From contig NC_134120.1 in the NCBI RefSeq assembly GCF_040939455.1, positions 1,064,501 through 1,128,500 on the forward strand: a stretch of 64,000 nucleotides of DNA, given 5' to 3'. The translations under genes and the position numbers were made by a program. This DNA comes from Microcebus murinus (lineage: Eukaryota; Chordata; Mammalia; Primates; Cheirogaleidae). The notes under the pieces are model-generated. The model saw nothing but the letters and a program-made list of their open reading frames with translations, did not search any database and was not told where the DNA came from. Below, piece after piece: positions 1-9,593 of the stretch. The first letter of the stretch is position 1. Each line of letters begins with the position of its first letter.

Positions 1-238
1 GGAGGCCTGCGTCGCCCGCTGACATTGCAGGGGTGACGCTGACTGGAGGCCCAGTGTCACAGGCAGGCTTCGCTCTGGGATCCCGGTGAGAGCTGCTGTT
101 CCCGTGGTTGATGCCCCAGGAGACGGCCCTGCACTCTGGGACCCAGCGGTGACCCCTGTGGCTGTGGTGGTGGCTGAGGTTGAGTGCCAGCCTGGGTCTG
201 GGGAGCAGCCACACCTCCCTGACCACTCTGCCCTAGTA
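1..238. other. Unique GC-rich intergenic DNA
   Basis: No recognisable exon, RNA gene or repeat is visible. The short open frames here are of the length expected by chance in GC-rich DNA. Confidence 0.5.
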
Positions 239-690
239 CCCTTGTGCTGCTGTAACAAAACCCGGGTCACTGTTTTGTGACACTGAGTCACTGACAAAGA
301 AGAGAAATGTGCTGCTCACAGTCCTCCGGATGGGGAAGTCTAAGACCACGGTGCCGGCAGCTCTGGTGTCCGGGAAGGGCCTGGGCCCTGCTTCCCACAG
401 GGCACCTCTCGCTGTGTCCAGCAGGGACGAGCTCTGTGTCCTCACACTCAGGAGAGAAAGAAAGGCAGAAAGGCTTCGCTAGTTCCTCTAGCCCTTTCCT
501 GAGGAGCCGACGCCGCCCCCAGGGCCGAGCGCCATCCCCTGCCCAGGGCCCAGCTCTGAGCCATCACTTGGAGGCCTGGGGGCACGGCCTCGGACCACAG
601 CAGGCCCTGGGGCTGTGGTCACTCTGCACCCCCATGTTAATAGCACGTAAATGCTTACATTTTAATGTCCGAGGGGGGAACTTGTCCACC
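239..690 (-). mobile_element. Old MLT1/MST-type solo LTR fragment (ERVL-MaLR)
   Basis: Read on the plus strand the order is CTGCTGTAACAAAA, then a CTCACAGTCCTC segment with GGGGAAGTCTAAGACCAC, then GGTGTCCGGGAAGGGCC and GCTGTGTCCAG, and near 630-680 the CCCCCATGTTAATAGC and AGGGGGGAACTT segments. This is the order of the reverse complement of MST/MLT1 LTRs of the mammalian apparent LTR retrotransposons. It is heavily diverged and has no internal coding region. Family assignment is from memory of the consensus; the subfamily is not determined and the outer edges are approximate. Confidence 0.6.
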
Positions 691-990
691 AGTTTTGCAA
701 AAAGGCAAACTCTGAGTTCCAGTTTGGGCGCAGGTGTTCAACCCTCCACGTAAGCTGTTTTCCTTACAGTTTGGAACATAAGTGAATTTTGACTTTTGAC
801 GCAAATGCGTAGTGTGTGATGAATAAATTACTAAGTGAATTTACAAAAACATCCTCTTTATTTTCTTCTTCTGCTGCCCCTTGACCAATATTCCTGCTCA
901 TAAGGGGCCTGACCCACCTGCGTCAGCCCAGCCTTGGGGCCCTGTCTGCCGCGTCTGTCTCCCACCCCCACTCCCTACTGTGCAATGATA
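691..990. other. Unique intergenic DNA
   Basis: Nothing recognisable. AT content rises from about 760 to 880 and there is no open frame of note. Confidence 0.5.
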
Positions 991-1180
991 GACACAGGGT
1001 CGGCAGCCCTCGGGGTAGACACTGACCTGCAAATAAAGTTTTATTGGAACACGGCTGTGCCCACATTGTCCCGAGTTGTCTACGCTGCTCTCGCCCCACA
1101 CCTGCAGCATGAGGCAGAGCCTGAAATGTCTGTTATTTGGCTTCCTACGGGAAATGTTTGGCAATCCCCTTCTTTAAAGG
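991..1180 (+). mobile_element. DNA-transposon fossil (hAT/Charlie-like MER)
   Basis: The segment contains GCAAATAAAGTTTTATTGG followed by AACACGGCTGTGCCCA, a TTGTCTACGCTGCTCTCGC segment, and later GCCTGAAATGTCTGTTATTTGGC leading to TTTGGCAATCCCC. This is the order of a common non-autonomous hAT-type element in placental mammals that ends in a GTTTGCCGACCCCTG-like terminus. The ends are too diverged to identify terminal repeats or target duplications. The exact MER name is not certain. Confidence 0.55.
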
Positions 1181-1500
1181 ACTAAAAAATAAAATGTTTT
1201 TGTATCCAAGGCGTAGCCTATTTTGATATAGTTTTTATCAAAAACACAAATATTAAAAATAAAAAAGCTGAAATTCATATACATTAGTTTTTTTAATAGA
1301 ATATTTCAAAATGACTAAAATTAAAATGTACAGTTTAGATTATAGTTAATGGATACTAAATATTTAATAAAATCTAAATTTATTTAAACCTGAAGTTTTT
1401 AGAATTTTTTGGAAAATGGTAAATTTATAGGAAATTTAATGCAGTATCATGAAATATTGTAACAGAAGTAAGATTATAATTCTAGCATTCAGTGTTCCCC
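1181..1500. other. AT-rich intergenic stretch
   Basis: A very AT-rich, low-complexity-like stretch with many A and T runs. No ORF, RNA gene or recognised repeat is visible. It sits between GC-rich DNA and the 27-bp minisatellite. Confidence 0.5.
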
Positions 1501-1770
1501 AGGGTGGCCGTGGCTTAATACTGCAAAACGCTGCCTCGTGGGCGTGGGCAGCTGCCGGGGTTGCCGCGCGAGGGGTGAGCTTCCGGGACTGCATGGAGGG
1601 ATGTGAGAGCCGGCCGGGCGGCGGCTAAGGGCAGCTAGAAACCACACTCTGCTCCCCGTGGCCGAGACCCCGTGAGAGGGTTAATTTGCCTTTCTTCTTT
1701 AGAGGGGTCCTGCTGCCCCTGAAGCTGTGTCTGCCTCTGAGAGCGGTCAGTGTACACGCCCCTCCCCCAG
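1501..1770. other. GC-rich flank of minisatellite
   Basis: Unique GC-rich DNA with several CpGs (around 1510-1640) immediately left of the tandem array. No gene is recognised. Confidence 0.45.
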
Positions 1771-4092
1771 CCTCTCGTGTCTAGGATGGAAGTGGGGCCC
1801 CTCCTGTCTAGTATAGAAGTGTGGCCTCTTGTGTCTAGGATGGAAGTGGGGCCCCTCCTGTCTAGGATAGAAGTGGGGCCTCTCATGTCTAGGATGGAAG
1901 TGGGGCCTCTTGTGTCTAGGATGGAAGTGGGGCCTCTCGTGTCTAGGATGGAAGTGGGGCCCCTCCTGTCTAGGATAGAAGTGGGGCCTCTTGTGTCTAG
2001 GATGGAAGTGGGGCCTCTCGTGTCTAGGATAGAAGTGGGGCCTCTCGTGTCTAGGATGGAAGTGGGGCCTCTCGTGACTAGGATAGAAGTGTGGCCTCTT
2101 GTGTCTAGGATGGAAGTGTGGCCTCTTGTGTCTAGGATAGAAGTGGGGCCTCTCCTGTCTAGGATAGAGGTGTGGCCTCTCCTGTCTAGGATAGAGGTGT
2201 GGCCTCTGGTGTCTAGGATAGAAGTGGGGCCTCTCCTGTCTAGGATAGAGGTGTGGCCTCTCCTGTCTAGGATAGAGGTGTGGCCTCTGGTGTCTAGGAT
2301 AGAAGTGGGGCCCCTCCTGTCTAGGATAGAGGTGTGGCCTCTGGTGTCTAGGATAGAAGTGGGGCCTCTCCTGTCTAGGATAGAGGTGTGGCCTCTTGTG
2401 TCTAGGATAGAGGTGTGGCCCCTCCTGTCTAGGATAGAAGTGTGGCCTCTTGTGTCTAGGATAGAAGTGGGGCCTCTTGTGTCTAGGATAGAAGTGGGGC
2501 CTCTTGTGTCTAGGATGGAAGTGTGGCCTCTCGTGTCTAGGATGGAAGTGGGGCCTCTTGTGTCTAGGATAGAAGTGTGGCCTCTCGTGTCTAGGATGGA
2601 AGTGGGGCCTCTCGTGTCTAGGATGGAAGTGGGGCCTCTCCTGTCTAGGATAGAGGTGTGGCCTCTCGTGTCTAGGATGGAAGTGGGGCCTCTTGTGTCT
2701 AGGATAGAAGTGTGGCCTCTCGTGTCTAGGATGGAAGTGGGGCCTCTCGTGTCTAGGATGGAAGTGTGGCCTCTCGTGTCTAGGATAGAAGTGGGGCCTC
2801 TTGTGTCTAGGATGGAAGTGGGGCCTCTTGTGTCTAGGATAGAAGTGTGGCCTCTTGTGTCTAGGATGGAAGTGGGGCCTCTTGTGTCTAGGATAGAAGT
2901 GGGGCCTCTGGTGTCTAGGATGGAAGTGGGGCCTCTTGTGTCTAGGATAGAAGTGGGGCCTCTTGTGTCTAGGATGGAAGTGGGGCCTCTTGTGTCTAGG
3001 ATGGAAGTGGGGCCTCTCGTGTCTAGGATGGAAGTGTGGCCTCTCGTGTCTAGGATAGAAGTGGGGCCTCTTGTGTCTAGGATGGAAGTGGGGCCTCTCC
3101 TGTCTAGGATAGAGGTGTGGCCTCTCGTGTCTAGGATGGAAGTGGGGCCTCTTGTGTCTAGGATGGAAGTGGGGCCTCTTGTGTCTAGGATAGAAGTGGG
3201 GCCTCTTGTGTCTAGGATAGAAGTGGGGCCTCTTGTGTCTAGGATAGAAGTGGGGCCTCTTGTGTCTAGGATGGAAGTGGGGCCTCTTGTGTCTAGGATA
3301 GAAGTGGGGCCCCTCCTGTCTAGGATAGAAGTGTGGCCTCTTGTGTCTAGGATAGAAGTGGGGCCTCTTGTGTCTAGGATAGAAGTGGGGCCTCTTGTGT
3401 CTAGGATAGAAGTGGGGCCTCTTGTGTCTAGGATGGAAGTGGGGCCTCTTGTGTCTAGGATAGAAGTGGGGCCTCTGGTGTCTAGGATGGAAGTGGGGCC
3501 TCTTGTGTCTAGGATAGAAGTGGGGCCTCTTGTGTCTAGGATGGAAGTGGGGCCTCTTGTGTCTAGGATAGAAGTGTGGCCCCTCTTGTCTAGGATGGAA
3601 GTGTGGCCTCTCGTGTTTAGGATAGAAGTGGGGCCTCTTGTGTCTAGGATGGAAGTGGGGCCTCTTGTGTCTAGAATAGAAGTGGGGCCCCTCCTGTCTA
3701 GGATAGAAGTGTGGCCTCTCGTGTCTAGGATAGAAGTGGGGCCCCTCCTGTCTAGGATAGAGGTGTGGCCTCTTGTGTCTAGGATGGAAGTGGGGCCTCT
3801 CCTGTCTAGGATGGAAGTGGGGCCTCTTGTGTCTAGGATAGAAGTGTGGCCTCTCGTGTCTAGGATAGAAGTGGGGCCTCTCCTGTCTAGGATGGAAGTG
3901 GGGCCTCTTGTGTCTAGGATGGAAGTGGGGCCTCTCCTGTCTAGGATGGAAGTGGGGCCTCTTGTGTCTAGGATAGAAGTGTGGCCTCTCGTGTCTAGGA
4001 TAGAAGTGGGGCCTCTCCTGTCTAGGATGGAAGTGGGGCCTCTCGTGTCTAGGATGGAAGTGGGGCCTCTCGTGTCCAGGATAGAAGTGGGC
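1771..4092. repeat. 27-bp minisatellite (VNTR), about 86 copies
   Basis: Tandem units of 27 bp with consensus CTAGGATRGAAGTGGGGCC followed by TCTYGTGT run without interruption for about 2.3 kb (2322/27 = 86.0). Variation is concentrated at a few positions: GAAGTGGGGCC versus GAGGTGTGGCC, ATGGAAG versus ATAGAAG, and CTCGTGT, CTTGTGT, CTGGTGT or CTCCTGT. The unit is a multiple of three and most variants avoid stops, so open frames above 800 codons exist in three frames on both strands (for example repeats of SRMEVGPLV on plus and GPTSILDTR on minus). These are not credible proteins, because the same array is open in opposite directions. Confidence 0.97.
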
Positions 4093-6689
4093 CCCCCCGA
4101 CCCACAGTGGATGTTTAGGGGGATGGTGGTCCTGAGCACCAAGCACCCCGAGAGGGCGGCCCACGTTCCGGGCTAGACGTGCAGCGTGTTTGTGGTGTGC
4201 GCCTCCCGCTGTGAATTTTATAAGTCTCCTGGGTACTTATCCTTGGAACAGTCACTCCAGGTCAAAACTGTAATTCATACCCAGGCAATTTCACAGTGTC
4301 CTTCGCGGCCCCGTCACTGTTCTCAAAAATAAAGGATGCCGCGTTTCTTTCAGTGGTCTCCAGACCTTTCCTTTGTTTTAATCTTCCCTTCTGGGTTTCT
4401 TGATATCCCCACGCAAGCAGTTCAGGGAGACAAAGACGTGCTACGGAGAGAAGTCAGCGTCAGAGCTCTTGTTTATCAGCCTGACCTCACATCTAAAATT
4501 ATATTTCCTGGACCAAAACACACCAAAAATCCAGAGATAGGTGTGTTATGTATTTTATGCTTTGAGAAATGTTACGTTGAACAATCTAGGAGCAAACATC
4601 TATACTTTGAGCACCCTTGCAGCCCCTATAAGGGTGTTGGTGAACTAAGACTAAGAACGGTGTTGGTGAACTCACTGGAGCCATCCAAGCTGCAACTGAA
4701 ATCAGTGCTCACTGGAAACCTCGACGTGGCTTTAGTGACACACGGCGCTGGGGACGTCCCAGTGACATGAACGTCGTGGTGTTTAACTTTTCCTAGTAGA
4801 AAGCCTTAACACAAAATCCTATCCCACTACAGACTAGGTTCTAAACATAGGAAAAAAGAAGGAAATTTAGGTATTTGGAGCCGATGCCCCCAGAGCCACA
4901 GGCCTGGCCCTCGGCCACAGCCAGTCTTGGTCCTGCCTCCTCCCATGGCGTGTCCCTCACGTGGTGCTCTCGCCGCGGATGCACCTGAGGAACAGCAGTT
5001 CTGACCACGGCACCACCCTGCCCTGAACTTCACGTGGTTCGCCGCTGGCTTCAGAACGACACAGACTCCGTGGCCTGACTCTGGGCGCCCACATTTGGCA
5101 TGTCGCCTCCTTCCCTTCTTTCCCTTTCCGTGAGCAGGTCCAGCTTGGCCTTTGTTTCCCGCCCACTCCCATCTCCGACCACCTGCTCGCCTGCGTCCAG
5201 GACACCCGGGCCTGGACCTGACCTGGGTAGGGCTGTGAGCGCTCAGCTCTCCCTGCCTCAGTCCTGAGAGAGTGGGGCGCCTAGCTCGAGGCTCACAGCC
5301 CGCGGTAATTCCAAGTGTCCACAGACGTGTTCATACAGCAGTTTCAGTTTCTGCTCTTCCTTCAGGGATCGACGGGAATGGCATTTCTGAAACAGAATTC
5401 TCGTGACATTTCCAGAAAGAACGAACTGTCCCGTCATGTGAACTTGGACACGTGGAATCTGTCCCTCTCCCTGCGATAAGATGCTTGGAATCAGCTACAA
5501 TCGGCCTCTTTGAGTCTTCTTAATGCGCCTAAATTCCATGTGCATTTGCAAAGTAGAAGGTGGGGGCAGCTACAGATAGCACCTCTGTAAGGAAGGGATT
5601 CCGAAGCCCTCAGAGCCAATAATCACAGGTAAACATGCTTCGAGCCCTTCTCTTCCGTCTTTGACCCTTCACCCCGCCTCCTCCCCCCACCCCCTGGGCG
5701 CTGGGAAGAGTCTTCATTTGGGCTGAAGGAAGCTCCTTCCCTTCACTCCTGCCCCCTCACAGCAGGAAGGACTCAGTTTCCCTTGGTCACCAGCTTCTGC
5801 TCACGGCCACCACTCTGTTCCTGGTCACCAACTCTACCTGGTGGCGCTCACACGTGTGCCTCCTGCGGAACCCCTGCAGGCTGGTTTCTCCCCAGACTTG
5901 GTCCTTCTGCACGCGCTCACACGCCTACTCCCGCACTGTCCTCACGCCCTGCAGTGACAGACGGGAAGCGTGGCCCTGCTGACTGGGCCTCCGTGCGTCC
6001 CCGACCGGGGTCAGCTGCTGCCTGCCCCTCAACGGCAAACGGGAGGCTGCAGCCATGGGAGAGGACTCGGGGAACCACTGCCTCTCTCGTTTGTTCCGGT
6101 GCCTTGTTTTCTCCGTCTTCCATTCGCCGCCTTTCTTTAGCCCTAGCTGATGGTGGGACATCACGGAGATTGCTGGCGAGGTGACAGACGCCGCTGTCAG
6201 ATACAGCCCGAGGCTGCGAACGACTTGGGTGGACGCCGGCTCTGAGGGAGGCGTGAGCCTCCCCTACCTGGCCTGGCCACGCACTGCCCACGCGTGAGGG
6301 GGAGGAGCCACGTCTCCGGGCTGCCACTCGCCATGAAACGTGCCAGTCACTGTGGCGCCCATCTCCCTGTGCGCCAAGGCAGTCCAGGTACTCCTCTCCC
6401 TTAGACCCGCACATACACCCCTGCAGGCGCGTGCACCCGGTTCTGACACAGACCCCTCAGTCACGCACCCGGGGCTGCTTCCTTTTGTGGACATGGTGGC
6501 ACCGCTCTGGCCGCTGCCCACTCAGAGGCACAAGCAGACGCGGAGGGATCCGCAGAGCCGCCACGCCCGTGAGGGCACGGCAGCAAGAGTGAAAGCGTGA
6601 GAGCGAGGAGAGTGCGCGCTTTGTCCTCTCCCCCATCTTTCTCAGGTAGAGACTCACATGTTCTTCCAGACAGCCACAGGGCGTGGGCA
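4093..6689. other. Unique intergenic DNA, no gene seen
   Basis: About 2.6 kb of mostly GC-rich unique DNA. A chance open frame of 144 codons at 4336-4770 on the plus strand has no recognisable domain, no signal peptide and no splice or promoter context. Nothing resembling a known exon, RNA gene or young repeat was recognised. Confidence 0.45.
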
Positions 6690-6815
6690 GGGCAGCGTCA
6701 CGCCCCCATTTCACAGACGAGGAAACAGAGGCTCAGAGGACCAAGTGGCTTTCCCAAGGCCACCTGGTAGGACAGTGGCAGAAACAGCCACAGAATCCAA
6801 GACGTGGACTCTGGC
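6690..6815 (-). mobile_element. MIR SINE fragment
   Basis: CCCCCATTTCACAGACGAGG, AAACAGAGGCTCAGAGG, TTTCCCAAGGCCACCTGG and GTGGCAGAAACAG are the reverse complement of the conserved MIR core (CTTGGGCAAGTTACTTAACC ... CTGTAAAATGGGG). This is an ancient mammalian SINE. The ends are approximate. Confidence 0.85.
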
Positions 6816-8279
6816 CGTGTCCCCACACGCCGTGTGGTTGTCCCCCTGTCCCTTCTCTGCTTTCCCACTCCCTGACTTGCACGGCGTGGAGTCTGAGGGT
6901 CTGGGTACCCTTGGCTGTGATTACAGGCGTTATGCACGGCGCTTAGTCACCCTGCTCAGCCTGGCGGGTTTGGCTTGTGGGATGAATGAGACCGGCCTCC
7001 TGACGTGGCAGACGTGGACTGTCGCCATGCTGACTGCGATTATCTGAGATTTCAGTTTCGCCCGCGCCCGGGCATATGTGTTGAACGTCCACCTGCTCCT
7101 GCTGCCGCTGCATCTTCTTGGGTGAGAGTGCATTCCGGGCGCTTCCGTTTCCCGTGGTACTGGCTGCTCCGAGGTTCGGATCGCAGGGGAGGATGCATCT
7201 TAGGCTTGTCTGTAAGGGCCTCACGATCTATTTCAGTCGATTAGAAATCACATTGAAAAATCAAGTGGAAATGATTTATTGCTTAGACACGTGATGCGGA
7301 CAGAGAAGCGGCGGGAAGAAAGGACCCTGAGGGGCGTGCGGGAGGAGTGGGCCGCCCTCCGTGGCCGTGGGAGAAGAGACGCGCCATCGACAGTCCTGGG
7401 GCTGTCGGGGACACTGCGGGGGACGGGAACTGGCGGGTAGAGATTCAGCAATTCAGGAGCCAGGCTGGGGCGCAGCGCACCGCCCTCAGAGCAGGAGGGA
7501 GATGGGACACCAGCGCACAACGTGGAGTGTATGCGCGGACAGCCTTGGGCGTGGCTGATCAGAACTGCGAGAAACGAACATTCCTGCTGCTCTTGAGCCA
7601 GCTCTGGCACCAACTGCGTGTTTTGAAAGCTTTAGTCATGAAAGCATTAGAGGAATAGGTTGCATAATAATGTCTTTAGTTTAATGCACCGGAGTTTCCC
7701 CAGGACTTCAGTGGGACTGTAGGGACTGACTGTGTCCTACAGTGGGGAGAGACCGCCTGGGGCTGCCTCCCCGGCTCTGCTGCGATTCGTGAATGGGGAA
7801 GCCCCACAGTCTGGCCGGAGCCTCCGGTCAGGAGCTTTGGGACGTCAGCAGGGCACGGTGCTGCCAGGAGGGAGTGTCACACCTCGTGGGTGCTGAGGGC
7901 CGGCCCCGGGCAGCTCCTTCCCTGGCCAGGGACGTGGACATGGTGCCTCAGGCCAGCAGCGCCACCACCTGGCCGAGGGCCACGCAGCACGCGTGCCCAC
8001 GTTGAGAGTTCTGGCACTGACCTCTGCCCACCGAGTAGCCAGCTGTCCAGCCCTCTCCTGCTGGTATTGGCAAAGAGGGACACCTCACACCCAGTGGGGG
8101 CAGCCACAATGTGTGGACAGTGCTGTCCCTGGGAACGGGGGGGTGGGGGGGGGCGTGAGGCTGTGGGGCAAGGCCCCGGGAGGAAAGCCAAGCGGTTTGC
8201 TGACGTTTTCGTGGTGCGGAAGCCTTCTCCTGGGGCAGTGCTCTTTCGCAGTGGCCCACGTGCCCACCTGAGACACTGT
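6816..8279. other. Unique GC-rich intergenic DNA
   Basis: No gene or repeat recognised. A G-rich run at about 8139-8157 (GGGGGGGTGGGGGGGGG) could form a quadruplex on the plus strand. Several overlapping short open frames on both strands are chance products of base composition. Confidence 0.45.
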
Positions 8280-8290
8280 GTGGTCCACGC

Positions 8291-8348
8291 CACCCAACCT
8301 GCAGCAGGGGAAGCCAGGCCCCTGGCTTCCCCTGCTGCAGGTTGGGTG
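8291..8348. repeat. Perfect 58-bp palindrome (inverted duplication)
   Basis: The left arm is 8291-8318 (CACCCAACCTGCAGC ... AAGCCAGG). The right arm is 8321-8348 (CCTGGCTT ... GCTGCAGGTTGGGTG). The arms are exact reverse complements over 28 bp and are separated by only CC. Partial pairing continues outward: GTGGTC at 8280-8285 pairs with GACCAC at 8361-8366 after small gaps. The two-base loop is too short for a normal microRNA precursor. A fold-back replication or template-switch event, or an assembly artefact, fits better. Confidence 0.95.
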
Positions 8349-9469
8349 TGGCGCAGAGCAGACCACTGCTCCACCTCCTGACTTCTGCATGGAGGCGGCT
8401 GGTCCTGGGTGCCAGCTGCATCTTCACAACACCCTGGGGGCAGGCCCTAGACAGGAGGTTCCTTCTTCTAAGTGCTAGAATGTCAGGCTTGGCAGCTTGT
8501 CACTGTGCAAATGGGGACAGATGGCAGCACAAACTGGAGAATGAGGCCCTAGCTCCATCTCCACTCCACGAAGGGCAGATCAGCCTCGCCTGCTGTATTG
8601 TAGTGCCAGTGCCGCGTGGTCCACGCACCGCCTCAGCCTGTGTAGAACCAGACATGTGTCCGGGTCTTTGGAGGCCGTGCCCGCAGAGGGCTGTGTTCCC
8701 CTGACTGCCCATGTGGCTGGGCCTTGCGTGGGACGGCACACCGTTGGCTGTTTGTCCCCTTCACTTGCTGCGTCTGCACGACCCCATGCTGGGTGTCTGG
8801 TGAGAGACACTCTCACTTAGAGCTGACCCTGTGGATTTGACAGGCTGTGCCCACGCAAAGCCACGCCTCTGAAAGGGTGACAGCTGTCCTGGCCCACCAG
8901 CTGTCTGTGATGTGCCCTGTGCGGGTCCCGCTTTGCAGGCATGTGGGTGGGGGGCACTGTTCCCCAGTGCGGTCACAGCGTGCGCTGGCCTGTCCCTGCG
9001 GTAGGAGGGTACCTCCCCTCCTTACTTCCCATCTTGTGCTTCTTCCCCCTGCCCCCCCGCAAAGAAGCTGGCAGTTTCCATGTGTTCAGCTACCTAGAAA
9101 AAAGGGTTCTATTAATATAAATTGTTAATTAGGATTCTTATCATTATTTTCTGTTGCATGCAGATTAGTCATTTGAACCTTGTTCTTAGCAGTAGAAGGA
9201 AACCAAAGAAAACGACAAGGTTTCTCTCATAAATTATCTACGGGCGAAGCCGGTGTTGTTGCCATGTGGGTGTCAGTGCAGCGTGTGGTGTGGAAAATGA
9301 CAAGACACCAGTCAGCGTTGACCAGGTGCTGGGGAGAGACTGGTGCTCATAAGAGTGTTTGAGCAGGTGACCAGGGGCTGCCCTACACGCTTCTGTCCAC
9401 CGAGGGGCGTGACGTCGTATGTGGACCTGGGTAGGCCCTGCATGCGTGGCACTGACGCCACCACGCTTC
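8349..9469. other. Unique intergenic DNA
   Basis: GC-rich at the left, AT-richer from about 9090 to 9240. No gene, RNA or repeat recognised. Confidence 0.45.
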
Positions 9470-9593
9470 ATTTTCACGATGGGGGTCTCACTATGTTGCC
9501 CAAGCTTGTCTGGAATTCCTGGCTTCAAGTGATCCCCCCTGCCTCAGCCTTCCAAAGTGCTGGTATTACAGGCGTGAGCCACCACACCTGGCC
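9470..9593 (-). mobile_element. Free Alu-type monomer (FRAM/FLAM-like SINE)
   Basis: Plus-strand text GGGGGTCTCACTATGTTGCC, then CTTCAAGTGATCC, GCCTCAGCC, AAAGTGCTGGTATTACAGGC and GTGAGCCACCACACCTGGCC is the reverse complement of a single 7SL-derived monomer. There is no second arm and no long poly-A tail. Its age class (fossil monomer) is inferred from the missing dimer structure. Confidence 0.85.

Noticed and set aside
1771..4092. CRISPR-like array
   Set aside because: Units are contiguous with no unique spacers, and the genome is mammalian.
1635..4176. Open frames of 805 to 835 codons on both strands
   Set aside because: They are produced by a stop-free 27-bp tandem unit. Three registers are open in opposite directions, which no real gene explains.
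4336..4770. 144-codon frame as a possible small gene
   Set aside because: No domain, no promoter or splice context; this length is expected by chance in 64 kb of six frames.
8291..8348. MicroRNA precursor
   Set aside because: The perfect stem with a two-base loop does not resemble a natural precursor with a terminal loop and bulges.
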